From contig CM049317.1 of NCBI GenBank assembly GCA_026874595.1, positions 75,980,891 through 76,044,890 of the forward strand: DNA of 64,000 nucleotides, in the 5' to 3' direction. Below the pieces are notes generated by a model. It was not told the DNA's origin, did not search any database, and worked only from the letters and a program-made list of their open reading frames with translations. The translations under genes and the position numbers were made by a program. The DNA is from Sipunculus nudus (lineage: Eukaryota > Annelida > Sipuncula > Golfingiida > Sipunculidae). Below are positions 1-11,954 of the stretch, in pieces (position 1 is the stretch's first letter; each line of letters opens with the position of its first letter).

Positions 1-1490
1 TCAATTAAAGAAAACCCACTTCCAAAGGCAGAAAGCGAGGAGAAGTTAGCAAATGAATTTGCTGATTACTTTTTGGATAAAGTTTTAAAATAAAATGACG
101 CCTTAAAAGGAATTATAAACTATTCCCCTTGTGAATTGCCTACTTCAGTACCTTTACTCAATGCTTTTGCTCAGCTCACCCAGGAGTTGGTTAGGACCAT
201 AATCTGCAATCTCGGACTGAATCCTGTGAAACTGATGTTATACCAGCGAAGTTAGTTAAGCAGTGCTTACCAGGTTCAGGGCCATTAATAACAAACATAG
301 TAAATGATTCTTAGTTATCAAGTACCTTTCCCAGGAGCTATAAAGAATCAATCATTAGACTTATTCTGAAAAAGCCTGAACTTGAATTTCAACATGCAAA
401 CTATAGACCAGTTAGTAATTTAAATTTTTTGTCAAAAGTTTTGGAGAAAGCAATGCTGCTAAGGTTCAACAAACATTGTGATGAACATAATCTCATACCC
501 AGCAATCAGTCTGCTTATAGGCCAAATGTTTCCTGTGAAACTGCTTTACTGAAATTATCTAATGATATCTTAGTGGGAATGGAGAATAAACAAGTGACAC
601 CGTTACTTGCAATTGATTTATCAGCGGCATTTGACACCGTTCATCACGGAATCTTGCTTAATGTCTTAGAATAGAGATTTGGTGTTTGTGAAACGGCGCT
701 ACAATGGATATCCAGTTACCTTAGACCAAGGACATGTAAGGTAAATGTTGCAAAACATTATTCAACAGCTAGAGACCTACTGTTTGGGGTGCCTCAAGGC
801 AGCTGCTCAGGTCCAGTTTTCTTTTTAGCTTATATTAGTACATTGTATGACATCTTACCCGATGGAATAGATCTGTTTGGATTTGCCGATGACCACATTC
901 TGAAGAATCTGTTCAACCCAAAGACATTAAATGCCGAGAGAAAGGCAATCTCAGATTTAGAACAGTTGGTTTTAGACGTCAAAGCATGGATGGTAACAAA
1001 TTAAAAATGAACTGTTCAAAGACAGAGTTTATCTTATTTGGAAGCAGACATCAGCTATCTAAATGTTCAACAACAGACATCAATATTAATGGTGATATTG
1101 TTGAAAAGACTCCTGTAATAAAGTATCTCGGCGCGTGGTTGGATAATTCTTTGAATTTCAGAGAACATGTAAAAAAAAGTGCAAAACTGCTATGATAATC
1201 CTTAAGAAAATAAGAACTATCAGGCGGTTTCTCACAAATGAAGCAATCAAAATTCTAGTTCTCAGCCTGGTGATGTCACATATGGATTATTCGAATACTA
1301 TATTGTATGGAATTGCAAATCAGGAATTTCAAAAAATGCTGAGGATTCAAAACATTTGTGCCAAACTGATTTTGCAGAAAGACGGATATTACAGTTCATC
1401 GCAAGCCTTGAAAGAATTGCATTGGCTTTGCATTGGATTACTGTCATATTTTGAACACGCTTGGTTACAAAGAGAGAAACATAATTAAAC
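1..1490 (+). mobile_element. Dead non-LTR retrotransposon (CR1/L2/Jockey group), RT region
   Basis: Reverse-transcriptase remnant of a LINE that begins left of the window. The first 240 bases carry the linker between endonuclease and RT. RT blocks are clear: LAIDLSAAFDTVHH near 609-650, GVPQGSCSGP near 787-816 and the catalytic FADDH near 881-895 (usually YADD in this group). The frame is broken: TAG at 672-674 inside the RT, a frameshift around 985-1003 and another around 1190. Homology fades after the LHWL motif near 1425, so the 3' end is probably missing. It is a pseudogene and cannot encode an active enzyme. The CR1/L2/Jockey assignment rests on these motifs only. Confidence 0.88.
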
Positions 1491-1762
1491 ACTCAGTCAC
1501 ACGGCCAATATGCCTGTAATTTTGCGCCATTGGCCCCATTAGTTCCAGAGATTAAGCCAAACAGTTGAAACCTTCTTAATTTCATTGTAACCTCGAAAGT
1601 TTCAGCATCGTAAAGCCAAGTCTATTAGAAAAATTCAGTTAAATTCAGTCTCCTTTAATTACCCTGTACCTGAGAAATAGTTAATCTTGAGAAAATCTGA
1701 AGTGTTATATAACTCATTTTGACACTCTGGCATATGACACTCAGTCTGACAGAAAGCAAACA

Positions 1763-1778
1763 CAGGTGGCGCCACCTG
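1763..1778. promoter_or_regulatory. Perfect 16-bp palindrome with CTCF-like core
   Basis: CAGGTGGCGCCACCTG reads the same on both strands and contains AGGTGGCGC, close to the core bound by animal CTCF. A similar core recurs at several other places in the window. No binding evidence; the site lies outside any gene. Confidence 0.35.
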
Positions 1779-2035
1779 CATTTTACATTATACCAGTCAC
1801 ATGGCAAATATAAGTGTATAATTTTTAACAGAGAGTTGTAGCCTTGTCTGAGATATTTGAGAACATGCGTTACATTTTGTCTGGATGAAGACATTATATT
1901 ATCAAATATTGCAACAAAAGAACTCAAAGAATAATGCTCTAATGCTGTTCACACTTTGCATGCTGACAGTTGCGAAGGGCTACATGAATCACGTTATATT
2001 CATATATAACAAATGGCCCATAACTAAGAAAATAA

Positions 2036-2050
2036 AGGTCACAGTGACCT
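2036..2050. promoter_or_regulatory. Perfect IR3 nuclear-receptor half-site palindrome
   Basis: AGGTCACAGTGACCT is two AGGTCA half-sites inverted with 3-nt spacing, the consensus of an estrogen-response-type element. It probably belongs to a dispersed repeat rather than a dedicated regulatory region, since no gene start is nearby. Confidence 0.3.
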
Positions 2051-2670
2051 AAATTCAGGTTTTTAAGTAGAAGGCAGTCAGCCACGACTTCCAATGGCTA
2101 TATTCTATATATTCTTGGACTTGCTAATTTCATGGAGTGTGCAGTTATTGATTCCGTTCAGCTGATCAACAGATAAGTTAAGATTTTATGAAGTTTAAAC
2201 ATGCAAGACTTTTGCCTCTGATGCACAATTTACGATTATGCTACAAAAATGTTGTCATGGAAGGATTACAAATGTTCTGAGTTTCCAGCGTTACAAATGC
2301 TTTTCCGAAAATCGATCATGAAAATACACAGCGCTTTAACAACACCACGTGACGAAGCGAAATGCGATACCTGCCTCCTGTAAACCTTATGGGATAAATG
2401 TTCCTACAACCATGCATTCATTATTAATAACGGTAATACCGCTTCTGAATTTCAGCGCCATTTTGTGTTTAAAGAAGAATGGCTTTAAAACAATGATTTT
2501 TTTTTCAAACTATTAATACTAGATGGCGTTGATGAGCAAACGCTGTTTTACTGCAAATCACTAAACGTGCTCAAAGGTCCCATTAATATAACTGTCCTCA
2601 ATAACCTAGAGATGGATCACTGTTGGTTATAAACCACACCCGCGTCTCAGGGTTTATTGTGCATTTTTTA

Positions 2671-3142
2671 TTCCCCCGCCACAAAGTGGCCGGGGCATAT
2701 AGTTTTACCCATGTCCGTCATTCCGTCCTTCCGAAATCAAACAGTTGTACGAACTTTTTTTTGCAATACCTGCAGATGTTGGCCTGAATTTTGGTTTGTG
2801 GGCAGATAATGACCAGTTACAGATCGAGTTCGCATTTCGTTCCGGTTGACCTACTTTTGACTGTTTTACGGCTCCTATACATAGAAAATTTCATGAAAGA
2901 CAGAAATTTTTATTGAAAATGCACATGTATGGACTTTTTTTCACAATGCCTGCATATACTGGCATGATTTTTGGTGTGTTCCTTGATAATGACCCGTTAC
3001 AGATCAAGTTTGCATTTTGCCCTTGTTGACCTACTTTTGACCATATGACACCTCCTTAACTTAAAAAAATTTCAAAATTTTACAAATGTTTCTAATTCGC
3101 CCCAGGTGGGGGCATTCGTGTCGTTCCGACACATCTAGTTTT
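2671..3142. repeat. Dispersed repeat with two internal ~190-bp copies
   Basis: Two diverged direct copies follow one another (about 2750-2940 and 2935-3080), sharing GTTACAGATC and GTTGACCTACTTTTGAC. The outer ends carry short GC-rich self-complementary pieces (CCGCCACAAAGTGGCCGGGG near 2675). No protein is encoded. Probably a non-autonomous mobile element; family not identified. Confidence 0.55.
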
Positions 3143-3291
3143 ACCCTTAGAATGTACTGAGCTCTGGAAGGCTGACAATGGAGAATCCCGATACGAGCTA
3201 GTACGTAAGGAAGCAAGAAAACCAGTTACGTATTTATGGCATTAGTCAGCTCATGGAGTAGACACTGATGTTCATGCATTTTACAAGGTTC

Positions 3292-4161
3292 CTATTTACC
3301 CTTTCTCTGGTAACTTCCGTTTCCCTTGGTTAATGGTATTCTCCTCGAGGTTATTATTTTATAATTACCTGCCTTTCCCTTTTTGACGTACGTTTTCGTT
3401 GTAAAAACAGCATTTCCGCCTCCTTTTCCTTTCTTCACTGTTTTCTCCGTGTGCTCCTTTTTATTCCAATCAGATTTCCATTTTTTATCTTTCATTTTGG
3501 TTTTTAAAGTGTTGGTGGTTTTTACATTTGGCAGATATGTCTTTCGCCCTGTGTTCTTATCTGTGTTTTTATCAATTGGCCATTTCACAAGGTTACCTTT
3601 ATTAGTTTCCGTTTTCTTCGCGTGTTTGTTATCAAGGTGCGTTTCGTTTGGTGTCCGAGGTTCCTTATATTTCGGTTTCCGTGTTGTAAACCGGGTTTTC
3701 TGTGTCCAGTCACGACTGTTGCCAGTCACGACTGTTGCTGGGAGTTTACCTTTGTGAGCTAATATTTTTTCTTTGGGTGGCAAGGGGCCATGTTCATACT
3801 GCTTTGTATCAACATTTTTCTTCCATAACTTTTTCGGTCTAGTTTTTCCAGACTTCCTGTGCCATTTATCCTTCTTGTCTCCTTCTCTGTAACTAATCAC
3901 GTTATCTCCATGGCGGATGGTCTGCTGTGGTTTCCCCGGCGGAAAAGTTTTAGCACTGAACACGCCGTTTATTTTCTTCTGGTAGGATGAACCCAACATT
4001 TTGTTGTAACCGTCATCCTTTGCATGTGTATGCTTGACATTTGTATTCCTACGCACTTCCGGTTTCAATTCGAATTTCTTGAAAATTAACAAAATTCCAA
4101 CGAACATACCAAGTAATATGAAGAAACGAATTAACAGGGTCGGTTTCCACAACCGTGGCAT
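3292..4161 (-). CDS. Lysine-rich single-pass (type II-like) membrane protein, unrecognised
   Basis: An open frame of 289 residues from ATG at 4161. A hydrophobic segment at residues 9-26 follows basic residues (RLWK), so the long, very basic C-terminal part (many K, R, T, N and few hydrophobics) should face the lumen or exterior. The frame stays open upstream to a good splice acceptor (TTTTCCCTTTTTAG at 4259-4260), so ATG 4161 is chosen as the first canonical Met and an upstream exon is likely. The stop follows residue 289, but CAG|GTAATT inside the C-terminal part is a possible donor, so this could be the first coding exon of a larger Golgi-type protein. A 16-bp tandem duplication (CCAGTCACGACTGTTG) lies near 3706-3737. 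No family recognised; the open length and signal-anchor argue for a real gene. Confidence 0.5.
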   Translation of the reverse strand: MPRLWKPTLLIRFFILLGMFVGILLIFKKFELKPEVRRNTNVKHTHAKDDGYNKMLGSSYQKKINGVFSAKTFPPGKPQQTIRHGDNVISYREGDKKDKWHRKSGKTRPKKLWKKNVDTKQYEHGPLPPKEKILAHKGKLPATVVTGNSRDWTQKTRFTTRKPKYKEPRTPNETHLDNKHAKKTETNKGNLVKWPIDKNTDKNTGRKTYLPNVKTTNTLKTKMKDKKWKSDWNKKEHTEKTVKKGKGGGNAVFTTKTYVKKGKAGNYKIITSRRIPLTKGNGSYQRKGK

Positions 4162-4258
4162 GCTGGGTCTCAGATGTATGTATCTTTGTAAAACTGACTG
4201 CTCGCTGATTTTGCTGGGTCCAAATGCCGGACTTGTCAAGGCCGTCGTAGGAAGCGTC

Positions 4259-4275
4259 CTAAAAAGGGAAAATAT
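4259..4275 (-). promoter_or_regulatory. Splice acceptor upstream of the lysine-rich membrane protein
   Basis: On the minus strand a pyrimidine run ending TTTTTAG at 4259 precedes an open frame leading into the coding sequence, suggesting an intron just 5' of the start exon. Upstream exon not found. Confidence 0.4.
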
Positions 4276-4279
4276 TGTT

Positions 4280-5126
4280 TAATAATTCACATTAACCTGT
4301 AAATCAGTCTGTGGACAGCTGCCCCACCATCCAGGCCAGGACCCCAAATCGAATAACTTCTTTCCTTCAATACTAAAATTAACACTTCACATCAAACTGA
4401 GTTTATACCACAGACCGGGTTCAGCTGATTATGAATTTCCCTTGGTTGGTAAGTTGTTTGGTTTGTTTATTAGCAACTTGTTTTCTGACCTGTAATATAA
4501 CCATGTAGTTAATATAGAAGGACCCGTGTTTTATGTTTCACAACGGAACATAACGGCGTTTTTGGGCACTTAATGGCGCAGGAAGGAATTAAAAGCTTAT
4601 TAATTATGTTACATAACCATGTTGTGAAAATACAAACACCAAAATCTGACATACACCCAGGTTTATATAGTAAACTATAAAACGGACATTCACGCATGGA
4701 CAGAGACAGAGAAAATGGACAATGTATGGACAACCAACCTGACGGCTCACTCAGTCAAAACACATTTAGTACATGTATACACATCATGCTAAACATAAAC
4801 AGGCTCGTATTTGATGTAAATCAAATTTGATTCACGTTATTCCACTTAGATCTCATCCTTTAACCCATCAGTCTCCCGTACAAGACAAACTATACAAGAT
4901 CTTCGATCAACTTGAATTTTGGAGAAATCAATGCATTTTATCCAGAGATATTACATTTGTGTTATTTTCACTAACATTGGATCTATTCAAGGTCAAGGTC
5001 ACTCTCAAATAAAGGTCATGACCCAATTTTAAATATATTTCGTCCTCTCTACCATATATATGCATATGTCAAGTTTTAGAAGGATCCATGAGAGATTTTG
5101 TTAGTTATCACGCAGACAACTGATCG
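4280..5126. other. No gene seen
   Basis: Only short ORFs without protein character. Near 4990-5015 there are several AGGTCA half-sites (CAAGGTCAAGGTCAC), the same motif class as the tandem array in the Ly6 gene intron. Confidence 0.4.
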
Positions 5127-5321
5127 GCGTAACAAACCAACATCCAGTTTTGAAGTCAATGTCAGACTCGTAACAAACCAATTAACATACAGCGTTGTAG
5201 TCTCAGCTGCAATGTTAGAGTGATCGTAAAAAAAAACAGCATCCAGCGTTGTAGTCTAGGCTGCAATGTCAGAGTGATCGTAACAAACCAACATTCAGCG
5301 TTGTAGTCTAGGCTACAATTA
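5127..5321. repeat. Short tandem repeat, ~55-bp unit, about 3.5 copies
   Basis: Successive units begin with CGTAACAAACCAA or a derivative and contain CAGCGTTGTAGTCT followed by GCTGCAATG and AGAGTGATCG. Copies start near 5127, 5169, 5227 and 5279. Short ORFs across it are translations of the repeat, not genes. Confidence 0.75.
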
Positions 5322-5399
5322 GCCATGGCAATATGACACTCAGGCCTTTGGAAATAAACTGACGGGCCTGGAGTCATGATGCGAGTCAATACAGAACGC

Positions 5400-7089
5400 C
5401 CATTCTAAGGATCGGATCAAAATATTCGCTGTCTGGTATTATTTGGCATCACATGCTTATATGGTCGTATTATATGTGCTTAATATCGAAGAAAAAAATG
5501 TTGTTACACAGAAATAATTACATTATTACCTCTTTTCATTACTGGGGCACCGTTTCAAATGAAGAGGTCTTTCTGGTTCAAATGTAAAAGTGTCTTGGCG
5601 GGGTCGTGTATGTAAAACTTAGAAATCGGAAGCCGGAAGCCGGAAACCAAATAAATAAAGCAGTTTACAGCATCTACAAAATGCTAACACTTCAATAATT
5701 TTTTTTTTGATTGAATAAGATCTGTACTATCATTCATGTGAAGAATCATAGATATCCATTCTGTAATCTGAATTGTGCTCGGATGCCATCTCGCAAGTCA
5801 CACAGAAGTGCTAGGATGTGATCCAAATGTGTATAACTCGGAAGTCATAGAGACGCACTGGTTAACTTGTGGTCGGTTAAGAGCCACAGTCTAAATGCAG
5901 TTTCATTATAATTATAATTGCATGCATATATTTAAATTGCTTATGCATGATTCTGCTGTTAATGAGTGTATAATACAATACATGATTATCAGAAAAATAG
6001 TTCTTAAAATTTTTTTTTTTTGTAAATTTAATATATATATATACATATATGTGTGTGTATTATCACGTTATATATTTCACTCTATCAAATATATTAACAA
6101 AATTTGGAGTCAGGTTCTTGTAAAAGATATTTATATTTACATAGGGAGGGCATATGACGGGTTGTTTTTAATTTTTAAAATATGCAATGTAAAAAGGACA
6201 TTTTAAGAAACCTTTGATAAAAGATTATGAGGATTTTATGTTTCGGAACTGCTATTGTCCCAGATGTTTTTGAACAAAGTATTTAAAAAAATTAGGTTTT
6301 TAGGACTAACGTGTGGGTTACTTTAAAATATATTTCTATTAAATTATGGTATAAACTGGAATGTCCAAATATTTAACAGTTCTTAACATGTTAATGTCAG
6401 TAATGAAATGCGTGTCTTTACATTTTAATTTGCAAAATGTTACCTTTTAAATGCATGCAGTACTCGTTGCAAAATAATTGATATGTTTAAGTCATATGAT
6501 AATCTTTGCATTTTACCGACTTTTATTGTGATCTGTGAGCGCACAGGCTCGGACAGCAGAGCACAGTGCGTGAGTCTGAGTATCATTCAGCCAAGGCGCC
6601 GTGAGATATTTCATGGTCGATTCTAGCCCGAGGGGAGTTCTTTGGAGAGTACGTGCTTGACTCCATGGTAATGCGGGTAGGGGGGGGGGGGGGATTATTC
6701 CTTTGTGTTATGACCGAGAAGAGTTTGATATGAGAAAACTCCCTCTCTCAATATACTTGTATATTTTTGGATGCTCTCTCAGTGAAGTAAATCACAATTC
6801 TTAATTAATATTACCAAATATGAATGGGAAAGTAATAAATATAATAATGAAATTGCTAGGAAACTAAAAGGTAATCTGAAAAAGAAATGAAAATTGATTA
6901 CATATAAACGGGAAAAGATAAAATGAGAGATATTACGCCTGAACGGACTTGCTCCCCCTCTAGATGCACCACTGAATCAAAAATATGGCATTATAGATCC
7001 TAAAACGACATTAAAAATACAGTTATAAATTATGATGTCATTCAATATTACAGAAATACATTTTTCATACATTGAACAAATATAAAAAA

Positions 7090-7135
<46 letters not shown>

Positions 7136-7452
7136 TATAATATATGTTACAATCGGCATCATATCTATTTACACATGCATTGTGTATTTATTTCTTTGAA
7201 GTTATTGTTAATGTTTGTTTTCTATTTAAATTTGCAGGATTAGTCTGATGAAATCATTATAAAAAAATAGTTGTAAAACATCATGTTTATTTTGCTATTT
7301 TTGGCAACATTTTAAACATGAATTTAAACAGGTTCCATTTACAGCAGGAACTTAATAGGCGAACATATCACAAAATTTCATGATGTCAAGCAGGTCTCAA
7401 CAGCGTATACAGTTAAGAATTACACCAGGTTGATCATATAAATTACATTATA
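5400..7452. other. No gene seen; AT-rich with a (TA)n tract and a G-run
   Basis: Nothing gene-like. A (TA)n tract lies at about 7092-7132 and a run of G at about 6680-6693. ORFs rich in Ile/Tyr here are translations of (TA)n. Confidence 0.5.
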
Positions 7453-7796
7453 AGGCCAAAAAAAATTAAAGGTATGGTTCTCAGGCACCGCCCGCATCAA
7501 TTTTAGCCCCCGCATCAAAAATTTTTATTTTGATTTTCAACAGAAACTTACCGATTTTGAGCTGCAGTCGCTCGGATATTTCTTTCAAGTAGATTAAACT
7601 CATACAATTTCCTTTATTATGTAGTGCTTTAGCTTGTTTAGCAAAATAAATCTGTTATTATCATGTTTTTCCCTTATCATTTGACATTTTTATCCAAACA
7701 TACAAAAAAAAAATAAAAATAAAAAAAAAAATCGCCCGCCCGCATTGATTTATGAAAAAAAGTGCCTGAGAACCATACCTTTTTTTATTTTGGCCT
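7453..7796. mobile_element. MITE-like element with ~36-bp terminal inverted repeats
   Basis: The left end (7453-7488) and right end (7762-7796) are inverted copies, both built on GGTATGGTTCTCAGGCAC and AGGCCAAAA. Just inside them, CGCCCGCATCAA and its complement extend the match. The 344-bp element has no coding capacity, so it is a non-autonomous DNA-transposon derivative. The flanks (TA left, AA right) do not give a clean duplication. Confidence 0.75.
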
Positions 7797-9761
7797 AATG
7801 CCTCAGATGACGTGATTACGATTGCTCAGACGAATATTTCGCTCAAAGCGACTCAGTTCAGGTCTCCCACAATCTCAAACTACCGGTCTATGCCTGTCGT
7901 GACACCGTTTCACGGCAGACAAGCCAATCGACGGCCGCTCTTTTTCTATATTTGCATATTTCTATTCTGGACTGAACGTTTAATTTGAATCATAGGCATA
8001 TGACTATGATTTGAATGAGAACTTCCTCGTAATTTTCAAGCCTCATGGACACGTGATCTCTTGGCCCTAGCACCCGTCCTCTCTTACTACGCTACTCAGG
8101 GTCCTGGATACCGCCGCATTTAATGCAGCTAGTGATCTCTCTGTTCCCCAGTATTTATAAAGAAGCCTAAGCCCGGGAATATACGTCGACGAAAGTGCGA
8201 TCTCTCTCCGGACTGAATTACTTCATTATCGCGGTTTAATTGATATGAAAATGTCATAACTAAGAAGAACCCAACTATTTCGTTGTTGGTTGTTTTTCAT
8301 TTTCTCTGACCAATAATATGGACATCTAATCGTTTGTTACTGGTTGAACTAGTAGTTTAAGCTTCTGCCGCGCCGGCAGCATATTTTCCCGGTTAAGCTG
8401 ACATCGTTTCCACGGCGACGTACATATAAGCTAACACGGGTATATACGGACAGAAAGATTCAGTTTCTGATTTAAATAGTTCGAATGCTTTATTTTTTAA
8501 AAGAAATTGTGTTGTCTGGTCTTTTGATACTTGCTTTAGAATTTTCGGCCTAATAATGCAGCGCCGGACGCAAACTTTCCCGGTTAACATGTGGGCCAAA
8601 CATCGTTGCACGGCACCGCCCACGCATAAATGACACGTCGTGGGAACCGAAATTATGTAATATGGTGACGCCGGCAGCACAATTCTAATCGAACCACGAC
8701 AACTTACGCTAGCACGGCCGACTTTCTGAATAACCTATTCTTATCAAATTTATCGACAGTGAATAAACCCCTGCCTAAATGTGTATATCTTTGTCCATAT
8801 TGAGTTGTTCACAAAATTACGTTTCGATATTGATTTGCCACTTTGAATGGCACCAGTTGTTGCGCGATTCCTCAATTAGCAATGAAAATGATTGTATGTC
8901 ACCACTTTGCAATCTGCACATCAATGTACGGTTATTATTGATCTTGAGACATGAATTCTATTGCCTTCAGTTTTAATGCGACTTATAAGTGATTACATGT
9001 AAAACGTAACGATTCCAACCTTTACAAATATTAATAATTCATTCCAAATGCCCAAAACATACGACATTCATATTACATAGATTATTTTAAGATAATATTT
9101 TGCTTCGAAGACATTGTCCCCACCAAATTTTGGTGTGTCCCCCAGAAATTACATAAAGGGGCCCGGTGTCCCTTTTTCATGCCTAGGAGCAACACTGATT
9201 TGTGTTCATGTCAGTGTGCTTACGAACTTATTATCTATATTTGATATCACATTAGACAGGATTAACTCTTAAATATTTATTTGCTTTTATGTGAGTCTAC
9301 ATGTTTAACAGATAATTATTATTTTTAGCACCCTATGCAATGAGACACGTACACGGGTGCCTTCCTTTTGTTATACGATAAATGATTACATAGCTTTTTC
9401 TATTTTTGCTGATTTTATCAATGTAAGAAGTGCCTCATTTTAATTAGCAATATAATTTCTAACCGTCAATTATGCAAAAATGCATTCACTACGCTTCGGC
9501 CTTTTGAAATCAGTTCCGCAGAGTCCAAACAAAAGGCCTCACTCACAACTCCTGGGGGGTCTTCCGGGGCTGCTCTTAAACACGGAATATATGTGTGTGT
9601 TTATGTGAAGAAAGTTCCTTGCTCTTTGAGAGCGAATGTTTAACCCATGGATTAATTCCCTTCATTGACGAGCAGTAAAGCAAGCAGACGTACAATAATT
9701 CTGAGAATGCTAACATAGGAAACAACTAAAATGTAGCGCTGAACCACGACTTGTCCTGACC

Positions 9762-9788
9762 AAGACTGAAGTGACATACTTCAGTCTT
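9762..9788. repeat. Perfect hairpin, 11-bp stem, 5-nt loop
   Basis: AAGACTGAAGT and ACTTCAGTCTT flank GACAT. An A-run follows. No neighbouring gene makes it an obvious terminator; it may be a mobile-element end. Confidence 0.5.
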
Positions 9789-10590
9789 GAAAAAAAGGCC
9801 CATTCAATTTGATACAGCAGTGCGCAATCCAAATTTCTGCGGCGGAAATGTCACGGTACATGTAGCGAATGCGTACAAACGAACCACTGGGCTATTCTAT
9901 GGATGTTTAATGACAAATCTGCGTGATATATCATACATGGCACGGTTAGTTAAATTATTTGTGGGTCTTCAAACCTTAATACCTCCGTTTCGGCCGTGTT
10001 TGTTTGGGCCTTCTTGAACGCTCTCAGATATCCGTTTTCTGATTGGACAGCTGAATAAAGCCATTAGCTTCCTATTGGTACCCCCACTTTTGTGCAAAAC
10101 CTAAGCGGCCATACTTCCCATATAAGCATTTGGGTTTTATAACCACAAAAACATGTGGGTCAGACAAAATCTCATAAGATTATGTATTTAATCATACTAT
10201 TTAGTAGTTGTTATATCTTCAACATGACCTATATGTGCAAGAACTCTTACAAATGATTTTATTCACATACACATGGTAAATAATCAGACTTGCCACGCTT
10301 CTGATCCACGTGTCTCTGTTGACATAATAAAAGTTAATTTACGGGCGCTTGCAACATTGAAAAATGGCGGCAAATGCCATACTGTTCACAAGTGGATGAG
10401 TCATACAGTAACTGAGTAAGTTTATGAAGAATCAGATCGAATCAGTTATGTTTTTTAACTGAAATTGTTGAAATAGATAGCCATTAGTCATTTGCAAACA
10501 AAATTAACGCACAGTACAGTTATATGACGTGTTTATGCCTTTGTTGTCGTTCGAGAGAGTTTGCTCCCTGTCCCTAGCAAGAAGTTTCCA

Positions 10591-10602
10591 TGACGTCACG
10601 TG
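10591..10602. promoter_or_regulatory. Overlapping CRE and E-box
   Basis: TGACGTCACGTG joins a perfect CRE palindrome (TGACGTCA) to CACGTG. Such composites are common in animal promoters, but no start exon was found nearby. Confidence 0.25.
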
Positions 10603-11244
10603 TATGCATTTCAACGTCAGGTCCCATGACAAAACCACGACGACAATACATAAGATGGTAAGAGATCGATTCCCACCCCTTTCCTTTTGATGAAAAAGGG
10701 AGTTGAAGCGGAGTTCCATTAATACCATCACTACAGTATTTATCCGTTATGTGCGTGTCCCCGTGTATGTGTGCATGTGTGTATTTGTTTTGCGCGCGTC
10801 CTACCACATGTACCTACATTAAGGTGTACGAGGTGTGAGGCCTTACCTGCAGTATCTCTCAAATCTGTGTTGCAGCCTCATAATAAAACCTGTCCCTTCG
10901 TCCAATGCCTTTGTAAGAGCTGTTTAAACAAACAAACCGGTCGCCGGAGCTAAGCCGTTGTACTCGCTCAATTCTTCTAAACACGGGACACCTGAGGTCA
11001 TCACAGGTGTGAGGGACCACTTCCCGACAGTGGGGGCTCTGTATACATGCTAAAGATTTTATTCTCAACTTCTGTGCGTATGGACCACGGACGTAAAACG
11101 GACCGTTCGTTTCGTGTGTGACGTCCGGGCATGGCCAGTCAAGCGTTCACCCACACCCTTTTCAACGAATTCTAAACTAAACACAGCCTGGCCATATCAT
11201 GTGAAGAGTGGTTCCCTGCCTAAAGTCCGGTCGCCACTGGACTC

Positions 11245-11954
11245 AACCTTGTTTTATGGTCTTAAGTTTTTTTTCTTTGTGGATTTTGTTTGCCTACATA
11301 TAAGGTGTGAAAAATATGTTGGTTGGCCCTCTGTCAGCCTTAGGGAATATTTGCTAAACAGCATAAATCAAAATGGCCGCCAAAATAACGCAAAAATAGC
11401 AAAAATGCCATAATTATCTTTACATTTGACATAGAGGTTCACCCAATACATGAGTTCTAAGGTATTATGACACAGAGAATTCATTTTTGGTATTGTTATA
11501 GTGATAATGACCACCATTTTCAATGTAGCTGTTCTCTTATTAAAAAATGTTAATATTCTGAACACTTGATTTAGTTAGCACGTATGTTCCAAAGCATTCT
11601 GCAGATCGAGGGTAATAAAGTAAACTAATTAAACAGTCAAGTATAGATGAAGATGAGTTTATCAAACGTTCTTGAAAACAGCTGTTATACATTATAAAAA
11701 TAATATGCTGTTTTGTGACCTATGTATGACCTTCTTAATGAAACAATAAGAGCGAAACTGCCGTTATCCACAGTTTTAATCCCCCCCCCCTTGTGTCGAT
11801 CATGACGAGGCCCGATATTTACAACTTGGGTGACATTATACTTAGTAAGAAGGGGATTATGTGAGTATAATTTGGGTCCATTTAAATCAAAATGGCACCT
11901 TTTTGGAAATTCATCTTTGTTGGTAAATGTAACAGTTGTATGTGTTTGCATATA
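11245..11954 (+). repeat. Left arm of a 0.71-kb inverted repeat
   Basis: This 710-bp segment is matched in reverse complement at 14032-14743 with good similarity from end to end, e.g. AACCTTGTTTTATGGTC at its left edge against GACCATAAAACAAGGTT, and the segment around TTTAAATCAAAATGGC against GCCATTTTGATTTAAA. Similarity stops abruptly at both edges. ORFs inside are shadows of non-coding repeat. Confidence 0.85.

Larger units (their letters stand above)
1491..2670. other. No gene seen; AT-rich spacer with two palindromic motifs
   Basis: No ORF with protein character on either strand. It holds a 16-bp palindrome at 1763-1778 and an inverted hexamer repeat at 2036-2050 (separate entries), otherwise unremarkable AT-rich sequence. 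Confidence 0.5.
7797..11244. other. No gene seen; 3.4-kb spacer
   Basis: Only short ORFs without recognisable domains. It contains two diverged 65-bp direct copies built on GCGCCGG and TTTCCCGGTTAA (about 8370-8435 and 8560-8625), a perfect 11-bp hairpin at 9762-9788 and a CRE/E-box composite at 10591-10602. Confidence 0.45.

Noticed and set aside
3383-3757. Plus-strand 124-residue ORF rich in Phe/Val
   Set aside because: Antisense shadow of the lysine-rich minus-strand protein (AAA/AAG codons read as TTT/CTT).
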